This document shows positions 8,708 to 17,684 of a stretch of 33,195 bases of DNA, piece after piece. The notes beneath the pieces were generated by a model. It ran no database searches. It saw nothing but the letters and a program-made list of their open reading frames with translations, and was not told the DNA's origin. Location: assembly GCF_016428875.1 (NCBI RefSeq), contig NZ_JAELTO010000044.1, positions 1 through 33,195 of the forward strand. Reading direction: 5' to 3'. Every line of letters begins with the position of its first letter. Position 1 is the first letter of the stretch. This DNA comes from Xylophilus sp. ASV27 (lineage in GTDB: Bacteria; Pseudomonadota; Gammaproteobacteria; Burkholderiales; Burkholderiaceae_C). The position numbers and the translations under genes were made by a program.

Positions 8708-9523
8708 ATGGCAAGGCGCAAGCAGTACCCGACGGATGTCACGGATGAGGAGTGGAGCTTCGCGGCGCCGTACCTGGCGCTGATCGACGAGAAGGCAGCG
8801 CAACGCCAACACGATCTGCGTGAAGTGTTCAATGCCTTGCGCTGGATGGCCCGTGCAGGTGCTCCCTGGCGCATGCTGCCTGGCGACTTCCCGCCCTGGG
8901 AAGCTGTCTATCAGCAAACACGCCGCTGGCTGCAAGCGGGATGCTTCGAGGCCATGGTCAGCGACCTGCGCTCCGTCATCCGCGTGGCGCAAGGCCGTCA
9001 GGGCCAGCCCAGTGCGGCAGTCTTGGATGGGCGCACCTTGCAATCGAGCTGCGAGAGTGGCGCGCGTGCGGGCTACGATGGCTACAAGCGGCGCAACGGC
9101 TCGAAGGTGCACATGGCCGTCGATACGCTGGGGCACCTGCTGGCCGTGCATGTCACGCCAGCCAATGAACAAGAGCGGGCGCAAGTGGCGCAGTTGTGCG
9201 AGGCCGTGCAGGAAGCGACGGGCGAGATGGTGAAGCTGGCCTGGGCCGACCAGGGCTACACGGGCGAAGAGCCCAACCGGCAGGCCAGCGAGCACGGCAT
9301 TGACCTGCAGATCGTCAAGCTGCCCGAGGCCCAAAAGGGCTTCGTGCTGCTGCGCAGGCGCTGAGGGGTCGAGCGCAGCTTTGGCTGGCTGGCGCGCTTC
9401 AGAAGGCTCAGCCGCGACTACGAAAGATTGCCCGAAGTGCTCGCCGGATTGCATTTCCTGATCTTCGTGATCCTCATGCTGCCAAAGGCGTTGTACGCCT
9501 TGAGCGCTGGGGCAAGTTCATAA
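8708..9523 (+). pseudogene. IS5-family transposase interrupted by a nonsense codon
   Basis: The DDE transposase opens with MARRKQYPTDVTDEEWSFAA and carries WMARAGAPWRMLPGDFPPWE near residue 55. The two catalytic aspartates are visible in AAVLDGRTLQ and KLAWADQGYTGE. The reading frame stops at TGA 9362-9364, where the family has Trp (RRW) and where a single base change from TGG would explain it. The same frame continues without further damage as [20 protein letters not shown] to TAA at 9521-9523, for a full length of 271 codons. The catalytic glutamate (VERSF) lies after the stop, so the 218-residue product should be inactive. Its only hope of mobility would be readthrough or help from another copy. 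Confidence 0.9.
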
Positions 9524-9530
9524 CACGCTC
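9513..9530 (-). repeat. IS right terminal inverted repeat
   Basis: This is the right end of the IS5-family element, matching the left end at 16 of 18 positions when complemented. It is followed by TAG, which completes the target duplication. Confidence 0.85.
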
Positions 9531-9533
9531 TAG

Positions 9534-10505
9534 CCTGCCAGGGGGCAGCCTGCCCGTGGCCTTGGCAGTTGTACCTGCCCGAGGAATGGGCCGAGGACCC
9601 GGTGCGGCGCCAGAAGGCGGGCGTGCCCCAGGACCTGCGGTTTGCCACCAAGCCCTAGATCGCCCCGGCCCAGATCGAGCACCTCATGGCCCAAGGCGCC
9701 CCCAGGCACTGCGTCCTGGCCGATACCGGCCATGGCGTGGACACGGCGTTCCGGGAACGCCTGAGTGCGCTGGACCTGCCCTACGTGGTGGGCATCACCA
9801 GCGCCGTGGCGGTGTGGCCCCCGGGCATGCACCGCTGCCGCCCAAGCCGTACAGCAGCCGGGGCAACGTGCCCACCCGGCTGCGCCTGGGCCATGCCCGG
9901 CACGAGCAGCCCCTGTCGGTCAAGGACATCGCAGCCGAGCTGCCTGCCGAGCAATGGCACAGCATCGAATGGCGAGAAGGCACGAACCTCACCCTGCGCG
10001 CGCGCTTTGCCCGCGTGCGCGTGCTGGCGGCCCACCGCGAGCACCAGCGCACCCGGCAGCGAGACCCGGAATGGCTGCTCATCGAGTGGCCAAAAGGCCA
10101 CAAGGAGCCCATGAAGTACTGGCTGAGCACGCTCAGTGAGGAGGGCCGCTCGGGCGCTTGGTCCATGAGGCCAAGATGCGCTGGCGCATCGAGCGCGACT
10201 ACCAGGAGCCCAAGCAGGAACTGGGCCTGGGGCACTACGAAGGCCGGGGCCGGCGGTGGTTCCACCACCCACGCCAGCCTGAGCATCGCCGCCTACGGCT
10301 TGCTGATGGAGCAGCAACTGCGCCATCCCGAGAGAGCAGACAAAAAACGCTGCACGAGGCCAAGAACCTGCCCTACCTACGCATTGCAAGCTTCGAAGCA
10401 GGCCCGCGCACGCAGCGCCACGTCCCATCGTCCATCACGAGCTTGCGGCTGCGTATCGCCGCAGCTTTGCTCAAAACACTGCCTCGATGTCCGTGCTGCA
10501 TGAGG
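9534..10505 (+). pseudogene. Decayed IS701-family transposase
   Basis: No single open frame covers this stretch, but translated pieces join into an IS701/DDE_5-type transposase lacking its N-terminus. In order they are [20 protein letters not shown] (~9575), an in-frame TAG at 9656-9658, CVLADTGHGVDTAFRERL (~9715), PYVVGITSAVAVWPPG, then after a shift RGNVPTRLRLGHARHEQPLS, EWLLIEWPKGHKEPMKYWLS, then KMRWRIERDYQEPKQELGLG with HYEGRG, then SLSIAAYGLLMEQQLRH, and finally RHVPSSITSLRLRIAAALLK with LPRCPCC. At least four frame changes (near 9838, 10150, 10265 and 10340) are needed. No start codon or left inverted repeat was found; the left part was probably lost. It begins right after the IS5-family element. 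Confidence 0.82.
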
Positions 10506-10590
10506 GTCAATGCTAGGCTACGGTTTTGACACAGTAAGACTAGGAGGCTGTCGGGCTTGGGCACGGCTCTGCGCCGCCGCCTGGGGCGTG

Positions 10591-11871
10591 TCAGCCCCGG
10601 ATCTCGCCCTCGCCCAGCACCACCCACTTGAGCGAGGTCAGCCCCTCCAGCCCGACCGGGCCGCGGGCGTGGAACTTGTCGGTGCTGATGCCGATCTCCG
10701 CGCCCAGCCCGTACTCGAAGCCGTCGGCGAAGCGGGTGCTCGCATTGACCATGACGCTGGCCGAATCGACCTCGCGCAGGAAGCGCTGGGCATGCAGGTG
10801 GTCGCGCGTGAGGATGGCGTCGGTGTGGTGGGACGAATAGCGGTTGATGTGCGCGATCGCCTCGTCCACGCCGGCCACCACCTTGATGCTGATGATCGGC
10901 GCCAGGTATTCCTCGGACCAGTCGGCCTCGGTGGCGTCGGCCAGGCGCGCGCCCGGCACCGCCGCGAGCAGGGCGCGCGACTCGGCGTCGCAGCGCATCT
11001 CCACGCCCTTGTGCGCAAACACCGCGCCGATGCGCGGCAGGAACTCCGCGGCCACGCCGCGCGCCACCAGCAGGCCTTCGCTCGCATTGCAGGGGCTGTA
11101 CTTCTGCGTCTTGGCGTTGTCGGCCACCCTGACCGCCATGGCGATGTCGCAGGGGTCGTCCACATAGGTGTGGCAGTTGCCGTCCAGATGCTTGATGACC
11201 GGCACCCGGGCCTCGCGGCTGATGCGCTCGATCAGGCCCTTGCCGCCGCGCGGGATGATGAGGTCCACGTAGGCCGGCATGGCGATGAGCTGGCCCACGG
11301 CCTCGCGGTCGGTGGTGCCCACCATCTGCACCGCGTCGGCCGGCAGCCCGGCCTCTTCGAGCGCCTGCTGCACCAGCCGGGCCAGCGCCTTGTTGGAGTC
11401 GATGGCTTCGGAGCCGCCGCGCAGGATGCAGGCGTTGCCGCTCTTGATCGACAGGCTGGCGGCCTCGATGGTGACGTTGGGGCGGCTCTCGAAGATCATG
11501 CCGAAGACGCCCAGCGGCACGCGCATCTGGCCCACGCGGATGCCGCTGGGCTGCTGCTTCAGGCCGCTGATCCCGCCGATCAGCTCGGGCATGGCGGCCA
11601 GTTGCTCGCAGCCCTGGGCCACGGTCTCGATCACCTTGGGCGTGAGGCGCAGGCGGTCCACCAGCGGCGCGGCCAGGCCGGCGGCCTCGGCGCGCGCCAG
11701 GTCCTTGGCGTTTTCCGCGGCCAGCGCCGGACCGGCCTCGCGCAGGCGCCGCGCCAGCGCCTTCAGGGCGCGGTTCTTGGTGGCGGCGTCGGCGCGCGCC
11801 ATCCGGGCGGAGGCCGCCCTGGCCTGCAGGCCGAGGGTCTGGACGTATTCGGCGACGTTGAGAGCGTTCAT
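10591..11871 (-). CDS. proA: gamma-glutamyl phosphate reductase
   Basis: Second enzyme of proline biosynthesis: NADPH-dependent reduction of gamma-glutamyl phosphate to glutamate semialdehyde. The 426-residue length is standard. Family segments include [20 protein letters not shown] near 120, [11 protein letters not shown] near 228, and the catalytic cysteine in [12 protein letters not shown] (Cys261). The C-terminus [20 protein letters not shown] is diagnostic, followed by [14 protein letters not shown]. proB is not adjacent, so the pathway is split in this genome. The gene ends about 90 bp from the decayed IS701 remnant and starts divergently from the solute-binding-like gene, with 60 bp between the two start codons. 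Confidence 0.97.
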   Translation of the reverse strand: MNALNVAEYVQTLGLQARAASARMARADAATKNRALKALARRLREAGPALAAENAKDLARAEAAGLAAPLVDRLRLTPKVIETVAQGCEQLAAMPELIGGISGLKQQPSGIRVGQMRVPLGVFGMIFESRPNVTIEAASLSIKSGNACILRGGSEAIDSNKALARLVQQALEEAGLPADAVQMVGTTDREAVGQLIAMPAYVDLIIPRGGKGLIERISREARVPVIKHLDGNCHTYVDDPCDIAMAVRVADNAKTQKYSPCNASEGLLVARGVAAEFLPRIGAVFAHKGVEMRCDAESRALLAAVPGARLADATEADWSEEYLAPIISIKVVAGVDEAIAHINRYSSHHTDAILTRDHLHAQRFLREVDSASVMVNASTRFADGFEYGLGAEIGISTDKFHARGPVGLEGLTSLKWVVLGEGEIRG

Positions 11872-11931
11872 GCGGCGATTTTCTCACGCGGCCGATTTAG
11901 CATGCGCGTTTCGCACTTTCCGGGAAACGCC

Positions 11932-12663
11932 ATGCCACTGCCTGACTCCGTCCGCGCCGCCTTCACCCCGAGCGGCCGGCTGCGCGCCTCGATCAACCTG
12001 GGCAACCCGATCCTGGCCAACACCGGCCCGGACGGGCAGCCGGTGGGCGTCTCGATTGATCTGGCGCGCGGCCTGGCCGAGCGGCTGGGCGCGGAGCTGG
12101 AGCTGGTGGTGTTCGATACCGCGGGCAAGTCGGTGGATGCGGTGAGCGCGGAGCAGGCGGACGTCGGCTTCTTCGCCATCGACCCGCTGCGCGGCGCCGG
12201 CATCGCCTTCACCGCGCCCTATGTGCTGATCGAGGGCAGCTACCTGGTGGCGGCCGATTCGCCGCTGCAGGCCAACGAAGAGGTGGACCGCCCCGGCCAG
12301 CGCGTGGCCGTCGGCAAGGGCAGCGCCTACGACCTGTACCTGACGCGCGAGCTGAAGGCCGCGCAGATCGTGCGCGCGCCGTCTTCGCCGGCCGTGGTCG
12401 ACACCTTTCGGGCCCAGGGCCTGGAGGTGGCGGCCGGCGTGCGCCAGCAACTGGAGGCCGACGCGCGCCGCCTGCCGGGCCTGCGCCTGCTGCCGGGGCG
12501 CTTCATGGTGATCCAGCAGGCCATGGGCCTGCCCAAGGGCCGTGGTGCCGAGGCCGCGGCGGCGCTGGCCCGCTATGTGGAAGAGCAGAAGGCCAGCGGC
12601 TTCGTGGCCGCGGCGCTGGCGCGGCACGGCATCCAGGGCGCCTCGGTGGCGCCGGCCGCCTGA
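11932..12663 (+). CDS. Solute-binding protein family 3-like protein without signal peptide
   Basis: A 243-residue protein of the amino-acid-binding (SBP_bac_3) fold. Segments typical of this family are GVSIDLARGLAERLGAELEL near 40, DVGFFAIDPLRGAGIAFTAP near 80-100 and a late KASGFVAAALARHGI helix. The ATG at 11932 is chosen because GGGAAA precedes it and relatives begin like MPLPDSVRAAF; an in-frame ATG at 11902 would add ten residues. Neither start gives a signal peptide, and no permease or ATPase genes are adjacent. It may therefore not be a classical periplasmic receptor, but a cytoplasmic sensor or a protein exported another way. It converges on holA. Confidence 0.75.
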   Translation: MPLPDSVRAAFTPSGRLRASINLGNPILANTGPDGQPVGVSIDLARGLAERLGAELELVVFDTAGKSVDAVSAEQADVGFFAIDPLRGAGIAFTAPYVLIEGSYLVAADSPLQANEEVDRPGQRVAVGKGSAYDLYLTRELKAAQIVRAPSSPAVVDTFRAQGLEVAAGVRQQLEADARRLPGLRLLPGRFMVIQQAMGLPKGRGAEAAAALARYVEEQKASGFVAAALARHGIQGASVAPAA

Positions 12664-12681
12664 TTTCTGCATTTTTGAGCG

Positions 12682-12736
12682 AAAAGTGCCTGTAGCCCAG
12701 GTAGCACCTGGGTCATTAGCTATCAAATAAATAGCA
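12682..12736 (-). repeat. Dispersed double-hairpin repeat, copy 2
   Basis: On the minus strand the first stem is GCTATT...ATAGC, the second is CCCAGGT-GCT-ACCTGGG, then GCTAC, a spacer and TTTT. It starts at the base after the holA stop codon (12737-12739) and fills almost all of the 73 bp between the convergent holA and the solute-binding-like gene. Confidence 0.88.
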
Positions 12737-13822
12737 TCAGGCCGGTGCGCGCGCCGGCGTCCCGGAGCAGGCGCGGCACAGGCCCTGGGCCAGCCGGTGC
12801 AGCGCCTGCCAGCCGTTGCGCGGCCAGCCGTCCTGCGGCAGGCCCTTGACGATGCCGTCGACCTGGTGCGCGGCCTGCAGCAGGCGGGCCAGGGTGCGCG
12901 CGTCGAGCCGGGGCAGCACGCGCTCGAACAGGCGTTCGCGCGGGCCCCAGACGCGCTGCTCGCGCAGCGCCATCGGCAGCGGCCGGCCGGCGGCCATGGC
13001 GTCCTTGACGCGCTTGAGGGCGCGGATGTCCTCGGCCAGGGTGTAGTGCACCAGCACCTCGGCCTCGCCTTCGGCCTGCAGGCCGTCGAGCATGCGCTGC
13101 ACCCGCTCCGCCTGGCCGCCCAGCACCGCCTCGGACAGCTTGAACACGTCGTAGCGCGCCACGTGGGCCACGGCCGCTTCGATCTGCTCCTGCGTCAGCA
13201 CGCGGGGCGTGCCGGGCTGCGCGGGGTACAGCAGCGCGAGCTTCTGGATTTCCTGGTGCGCGGCGAGCAGGTTGCCTTCGACCCGGTCGGCAAAGAACTG
13301 CAGCGTGCGCTGGCCTTGCTCGCCGGGCGCCACCTGCTGGCCCTGGCGCTGCAGGCGCTGGGCGATCCACTGCGGCAGCGCGCCGCGTTCCACCGGATCG
13401 ATCTGCAGCGTGACGCCGGCGTTCTCCAGCGCCATGAACCAGGCGCCGGTGCGCGTGGCCTTGTCCAAGCGCGGCAGCAGGACCAGGGTGACCGTGCCTT
13501 CCTGCGCGGCAACGCCCGCGGCGAGCTGCTGCAGCGCGGCGCCGCCGTCCTTGCCCGGCTTGCCGGAGGGGATGCGGATCTCGACGATCTGCCGCTCGGC
13601 GAACAGCGAGAGCGAGCCGCCCGCGGCCAGCACCTCGCTCCAGTCGAAGTGCGCGCCGGCCACGGTGTAGACGCTGCGCTCGGCCGGGCCGAGCGCGCGC
13701 GCGGCGGCGCGGATGGCATCGGCCGCCTCCTGCTGCAGCAGCGGCTCGTCGCCGTGCAGCACGTAGAGCGGGCGCAGCCCCTTCTGCAGATGGGCGGCGA
13801 GCTGGGCCGGGGCCAGTTGCAT
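12737..13822 (-). CDS. holA: DNA polymerase III delta subunit
   Basis: Clamp-loader subunit that opens the beta sliding clamp. The 361-residue protein begins MQLAPAQLAAHLQKGLRPLY and continues VLHGDEPLLQQEAADAIRAA, the conserved N-terminus of HolA. Later SLFAERQIVEIRIPSGKPGK and VEGNLLAAHQEIQKLALLYP are the other well-conserved stretches of the family. Length is slightly above the E. coli protein (343). It follows lptE on the same strand after 132 bp that contain a GC-rich repeat. The pairing leuS-lptE-holA is conserved widely in proteobacteria, which supports the identification. Confidence 0.95.
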   Translation of the reverse strand: MQLAPAQLAAHLQKGLRPLYVLHGDEPLLQQEAADAIRAAARALGPAERSVYTVAGAHFDWSEVLAAGGSLSLFAERQIVEIRIPSGKPGKDGGAALQQLAAGVAAQEGTVTLVLLPRLDKATRTGAWFMALENAGVTLQIDPVERGALPQWIAQRLQRQGQQVAPGEQGQRTLQFFADRVEGNLLAAHQEIQKLALLYPAQPGTPRVLTQEQIEAAVAHVARYDVFKLSEAVLGGQAERVQRMLDGLQAEGEAEVLVHYTLAEDIRALKRVKDAMAAGRPLPMALREQRVWGPRERLFERVLPRLDARTLARLLQAAHQVDGIVKGLPQDGWPRNGWQALHRLAQGLCRACSGTPARAPA

Positions 13823-13862
13823 GTCAGTGCCCCGCCATGGCGTTGCATGATGCGCGGCCCAA

Positions 13863-13954
13863 TGCCAGGAACACCGCGGAACCGGCTCCGCCGGGCCGCT
13901 GGTGTTGCCCCGTGCAAGGGGGTTGGCGAAGACGCGAAGCGCGAAGCCTGGGGG
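13863..13954 (-). repeat. GC-rich dispersed repeat, copy A
   Basis: On the minus strand it runs from CCCCCAGGCTTCGCGCTTCG, through a C-run/G-run pair (CCCCCTTGCACGGGG), to CAGCGGCCCGGCGGAGCCGG and TTCCGCGGTGTTCCTGGCA. It begins directly after the lptE stop codon (13955-13957). It aligns over most of its length with 29198-29281 on the plus strand. Confidence 0.75.
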
Positions 13955-14458
13955 TCATATCGCTTTTACAGCGGCCAGGCGCCGCATGATCTGCTGCACC
14001 ACGTCGGTCTGCAGATTGCGGTAGATCAACTGCGCCTCGGCCTCCTTGGCCAGGGCCAGGGTTTCGTCGTAGCTCTGGTCCTGCTGCAGGAGGATCTCGG
14101 TGGGGGGCAGCAGTTCGCGGTCGTCCGGCGTGCGCAGGCGAAAGCGCACCCGGAAGCGCAGCTGGAACTCGCGCACCTGGCCGGCCGAGTTGTAGCCCAG
14201 CACGATGCGCTCGCGCTGGTCCTGCAGCACGTCCAGGATGACCTGCGCGGTGTCGCGCTGGGCCGGGTCGCGGATCACGGCGATCTTGCCGCCGGCTTCG
14301 AGGTTGCGCCGCAGTTCGATGCCGAAGGCGGAGTTGCTCGCCAGGTAGATGCTGGAGAAGGCGAAGCTGGGCGCCTGCCGCAGATGGAAGCCGCAGCCGG
14401 CCAGCCCCCCCGCCGAGGCAAGGGCCACAAGAGAGGAGGCGAAGGCGCGTCGCTGCAT
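13955..14458 (-). CDS. lptE: LPS-assembly lipoprotein LptE
   Basis: Outer-membrane lipoprotein that plugs the LptD barrel and helps insert lipopolysaccharide. The 167-residue protein has a lipobox LAGC (Cys22) followed by GFHLRQAPSFAFSSIYLAS, the typical LptE start. The central REFQLRFRVRFRLRTPDDRE and the late RNLQTDVVQQIMRRLAAVKA are also family-like. It starts 13 bp after the leuS stop and is probably co-transcribed with leuS and holA, the standard order. Its stop codon is immediately followed by a GC-rich repeat. Confidence 0.93.
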   Translation of the reverse strand: MQRRAFASSLVALASAGGLAGCGFHLRQAPSFAFSSIYLASNSAFGIELRRNLEAGGKIAVIRDPAQRDTAQVILDVLQDQRERIVLGYNSAGQVREFQLRFRVRFRLRTPDDRELLPPTEILLQQDQSYDETLALAKEAEAQLIYRNLQTDVVQQIMRRLAAVKAI

Positions 14459-14471
14459 GCTGCGGCTCCGG

Positions 14472-17153
14472 TCAGATCACGATGTTGACCAGGCGGCCGG
14501 GCACCACCACGATCTTCTTGGGGTTGGCGGCACCGGCGGCGTGCTTGCGGAAGTCCTCGCTGGCCAGGGCGGCCTGCTCGATCGCCTCCCTGGCGGCGCC
14601 GGCCGGCACGCGGATCGCGCCGCGCAGCTTGCCGTTGACCTGCAGCATCAGCTCGATCTCGTCCTGCTGCAGGGCCGACTCGTCGACCACGGGCCAGGCG
14701 GCATCGAGCAGGTCGCCCAGCACGCCCGCGTAGCCGAGCTGCGACCAGAGCGCGTGCGTGAGGTGCGGCGTGGCCGGGTAGAGCACGCGCAGCAGGATGC
14801 CGAAGCCTTCGATCAGCGCCACTTCGGCGCCCGGGGTGCCGCCGGCCTTGAAGCTCTCCAGCGCGTTGAGCAGCTTCATCGCGCCGGAGACGACGGTGTT
14901 GTACTGCATGCGCTGGTAGTCGTAGTCGACCTGCCTGAGCACGGTGTGGATCTCCAGGCGCAGGGCCTTGGCCTCCTTGCCGAATTCCACATCTTTCAGC
15001 GTTCTAGCCCCGGCCACGCCTTGGCTTATCGCTACAGAATCCATAGCAGACAGCCTGACGCCGAAGTTCCAGACGCGGCGCAGGAAGCGGTAGCTGCCCT
15101 CGACCGCGGCGTCGTTCCACTCCAGCGTGGCCTCGGGCGGCGCGGTGAACATGGTGTAGAGCCGCGCGGTGTCGGCGCCGTACTTCTCGATCAGGTCCTG
15201 CGGATCGACGCCGTTGTTCTTGGACTTGGACATGGTGCCCACGCCCTCGTAGTCGATCGGCGTGCCCGCCGGCAATGCGCCGACCGCACGGACCAGCCTG
15301 GCGCCGATGATCTTGCCGGCCTCGTCCAGCACGTGCTCCACGTCCTGCGGCCAGAAGTACTCCTTGCCGCCCTTCTCGGTGCGGCGCGAGTAGATGTGGT
15401 TGAGCACCATGCCCTGCGTCAGCAGCTTGGTGAAGGGCTCGTCGACCTTCACCAGGCCCAGGTCGCGCATGACCTTGGTCCAGAAACGCGCGTAGAGCAG
15501 GTGCAGGATGGCGTGTTCGATGCCGCCGATGTACTGGTCCATCGGCATCCAGTACTGCGCGCCTTCGGCGACCATGGCCTGCTCGTTCTTCGGGTCGCAG
15601 TAGCGCATGAAGTACCAGGACGAGTCCACGAAGGTGTCCATGGTGTCGGTCTCGCGCCGCGCCGGCTTGCCGCAGTGCGGGCAGACGACGCCTGCGTGGA
15701 AGCCCTCGTGCCTGAGCAGCGGGTTGCCCGAGCCGTCCGGGATGCAGTCCTGCGGCAGCACCACCGGCAGATCCTGCTCGGGCACCGGCACCGCGCCGCA
15801 GTCCTCGCAGTGGATGATGGGGATCGGCGTGCCCCAGTAGCGCTGGCGGCTCACGCCCCAGTCGCGCAGGCGCCAGGTGGTCTTCTTCTCGCCCAGGCCC
15901 TTGGCCTGCAGCGCGTGGGCGACGGCATCGACCGCCTCCTGGTAGGGCAGGCCGCTGAAGCTGTCGGAATTGATGGTGACGCCGCGCTGCTTGTCGGCGT
16001 ACCAGTCCTGCCAGCGGTGGTAGTCGAAGTGCTCGCCATCGACCAGCACCACCTGCCTGATCTCGATGCCGTACTGCAGCGCAAAGGCGAAGTCGCGCTC
16101 GTCGTGCGCGGGCACGCCCATGACGGCGCCGTCGCCATAGGACATCAGCACGTAGTTGCCGACCCAGACCTCGACCTGCTCGTCGGTGAACGGGTGCGTG
16201 ACGGTGAGGCCGGTGCGCACGCCCTTCTTCTCCTGCGTGGCCAGCTCGGCCTCGGTGGTGCCGCCGGACTTGCATTGGTCGATGAAGGCGGCCACGGCCG
16301 GATTGGTTCTAGCCGCATGCAGCGCCAGCGGATGCTCGGGCGCGACGGCGCAGAAGGTCACGCCCATGATGGTGTCGGCGCGGGTCGTGAAGACGTACAG
16401 CCGCCCGTCGCCGATCAGCGCGCCGTCGTCGCCGCGAACGTCGTGCGGGAAGGCAAAGCGCACGCCCTCGCTCTTGCCGATCCAGTTCTCCTGCATCAGG
16501 CGCACCCGCTCGGGCCAGCCGGGCAGCCGGGTCTGGACATGCTCCAGCAGTTCTTCGGCGTAGTCGGTGATCTTCAGGTAGTAGCCCGGAATCTCGCGCT
16601 TCTCCACCACCGCGCCGGTGCGCCAGCCCTTGCCGTCGATCACCTGCTCGTTGGCCAGCACGGTCTGGTCCACCGGATCCCAGTTGACGACCTGCGTCTT
16701 GCGGTAGGCAATGCCCTTCTCCAGCATCTTCAGGAACAGCCACTGGTTCCACTTGTAGTAGCTCGGATCGCAGGTGGCGACTTCGCGCGACCAGTCGATG
16801 GCCAGCCCCATCGCCTGCATCTGCTTCTTCATGTAGGCGATGTTGTCGTAGGTCCACTGCGCCGGCGGCACGCCGTTCTTCAGCGCCGCGTTCTCGGCCG
16901 GCAGGCCGAAGGCGTCCCAGCCCATGGGCATCAGGACGTTGTAGCCCTTCATGCGCAGGCTGCGGGTCAGCATGTCGTTGATGGTGTAGTTGCGCACGTG
17001 GCCCATGTGCAGCTTGCCGCTCGGGTAGGGCAGCATCGAGCAGGCGTAGTACTTCGGCTTGCCCGCCTCCTCGGTCACGCGGTAGGCGTCGCGGGCGGTC
17101 CAGGCAGCCTGCGCGGCGCGCTCGATCTCGGTGTGTTGGTATTTGTCTTGCAT
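14472..17153 (-). CDS. leuS: leucyl-tRNA synthetase
   Basis: Charges tRNA-Leu. The 893-residue class I synthetase has the HIGH signature as HMGH (residues 49-52) in [15 protein letters not shown], and the KMSKS signature as TMSKSKNNG (Met641). An editing-domain insertion lies between them, with cysteine pairs CEDCG and CPHCG in the zinc-domain regions. The C-terminus [15 protein letters not shown] is typical. Length is close to other beta-proteobacterial LeuRS. At residues ~703-720 ([18 protein letters not shown]), at the junction to the anticodon-binding domain, the DNA resembles the dispersed repeat found between genes in this window and uses uncommon codons (TCT, GTA, ATA, AGA). Confidence 0.98.
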   Translation of the reverse strand: MQDKYQHTEIERAAQAAWTARDAYRVTEEAGKPKYYACSMLPYPSGKLHMGHVRNYTINDMLTRSLRMKGYNVLMPMGWDAFGLPAENAALKNGVPPAQWTYDNIAYMKKQMQAMGLAIDWSREVATCDPSYYKWNQWLFLKMLEKGIAYRKTQVVNWDPVDQTVLANEQVIDGKGWRTGAVVEKREIPGYYLKITDYAEELLEHVQTRLPGWPERVRLMQENWIGKSEGVRFAFPHDVRGDDGALIGDGRLYVFTTRADTIMGVTFCAVAPEHPLALHAARTNPAVAAFIDQCKSGGTTEAELATQEKKGVRTGLTVTHPFTDEQVEVWVGNYVLMSYGDGAVMGVPAHDERDFAFALQYGIEIRQVVLVDGEHFDYHRWQDWYADKQRGVTINSDSFSGLPYQEAVDAVAHALQAKGLGEKKTTWRLRDWGVSRQRYWGTPIPIIHCEDCGAVPVPEQDLPVVLPQDCIPDGSGNPLLRHEGFHAGVVCPHCGKPARRETDTMDTFVDSSWYFMRYCDPKNEQAMVAEGAQYWMPMDQYIGGIEHAILHLLYARFWTKVMRDLGLVKVDEPFTKLLTQGMVLNHIYSRRTEKGGKEYFWPQDVEHVLDEAGKIIGARLVRAVGALPAGTPIDYEGVGTMSKSKNNGVDPQDLIEKYGADTARLYTMFTAPPEATLEWNDAAVEGSYRFLRRVWNFGVRLSAMDSVAISQGVAGARTLKDVEFGKEAKALRLEIHTVLRQVDYDYQRMQYNTVVSGAMKLLNALESFKAGGTPGAEVALIEGFGILLRVLYPATPHLTHALWSQLGYAGVLGDLLDAAWPVVDESALQQDEIELMLQVNGKLRGAIRVPAGAAREAIEQAALASEDFRKHAAGAANPKKIVVVPGRLVNIVI
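14994..15047 (-). repeat. Probable diverged repeat copy inside leuS
   Basis: On the minus strand: GCTATGGATTCTGTAGC, then ATAAGCC, a central spacer, GGGGCTAGAACGCTGAAA. Copy 3 at 23725-23670 has the same layout: a 17-nt first hairpin (GCTACTAAATATATAGC), then ATAAGCC and TGGGCT. The stretch is 54 bp long (18 codons), stays in frame with leuS, and lacks the T tract. The match is by eye and needs alignment with other leuS genes. Confidence 0.5.
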
Positions 17154-17228
17154 GGAAACGATGGGTTCGCCGGCGCCCGCTGCGCGGCGCTCGGCACGAG
17201 CCGCAGACGGCGGCGTGACGCCGCGATT

Positions 17229-17669
17229 TTAGGGTTTCCGCCCGGTGGGTGCCGCAACGGCGGGGTCGGCCATGAAGCCGATGCGCGTGAGCCCGGCCTT
17301 CTGCGCCAGCCCCAGCACCTCGACCACGCGGCCGTAGGGCACGCCGGCGTCGGCGCGCAACTGCAGTTCGGTGGCCGGATCGGCGCGTGCGGCATCGGCG
17401 AAGCGCGCGGCCACCGCCTCCACACCCACCGGCTTGTCGTCCAGGAACACCTGGCCGGACTTGTCCACCACCACCGCCAGGGACGCCGGCCGGCTCACCG
17501 GCGCGGCGGAGGCGGCCCGGGGCAGGTCCAGGCGGATGCTGCTGGCCAGCAGCGGCGCGGTGAGCAGGAAGATCACCACCAGCACCAGCATCACGTCCAC
17601 CAGCGGCGTGACGTTGATGTCGCTCAGGGGCGCGCTGGTGGCGCCGCGGTCGAGACGTCCGAAGGCCAT
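17229..17669 (-). CDS. exbD: ExbD/TolR-family biopolymer transport protein
   Basis: Inner-membrane partner of an ExbB/TolQ-type motor protein that uses the proton gradient to energise outer-membrane processes. The 146-residue protein has one N-terminal membrane segment in DINVTPLVDVMLVLVVIFLL, with the conserved aspartate at residue 25. A periplasmic domain follows with VVVDKSGQVFLDDKPV. It starts 15 bp after the ExbB-like stop codon, so the two are an operon. There is no tonB, tolA or tolB next door, so whether it serves TonB-dependent uptake or a Tol-like role cannot be decided from context. Confidence 0.92.
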   Translation of the reverse strand: MAFGRLDRGATSAPLSDINVTPLVDVMLVLVVIFLLTAPLLASSIRLDLPRAASAAPVSRPASLAVVVDKSGQVFLDDKPVGVEAVAARFADAARADPATELQLRADAGVPYGRVVEVLGLAQKAGLTRIGFMADPAVAAPTGRKP

Positions 17670-17684
17670 GGTGCAGCGGCCGGC

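Larger units (their letters stand above)
8665..9530 (+). mobile_element. IS5-family insertion sequence (866 bp)
   Basis: Terminal inverted repeats of 18 bp match at 16 positions: GAGCGTATTATCAACTTG at 8665-8682, and the complement at 9513-9530 reads GAGCGTGTTATGAACTTG. The element is flanked by TA on both sides; with the terminal G this makes CTAG at both ends, consistent with the short TA/YTAR targets of the IS5 family. It inserted in the TAG stop of the metalloprotease gene, which is reconstituted at the junction. It contains one transposase gene broken by a nonsense codon. Confidence 0.88.

Noticed and set aside
9362-9364. TGA in the transposase as recoding (selenocysteine) or programmed readthrough
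   Set aside because: The family has Trp here and one base change from TGG explains it; no recoding structure was seen.
16306-16313. GTTCTAGC in leuS, shared with the end of the internal repeat copy
   Set aside because: Only eight bases match and no hairpin layout surrounds it; probably chance.
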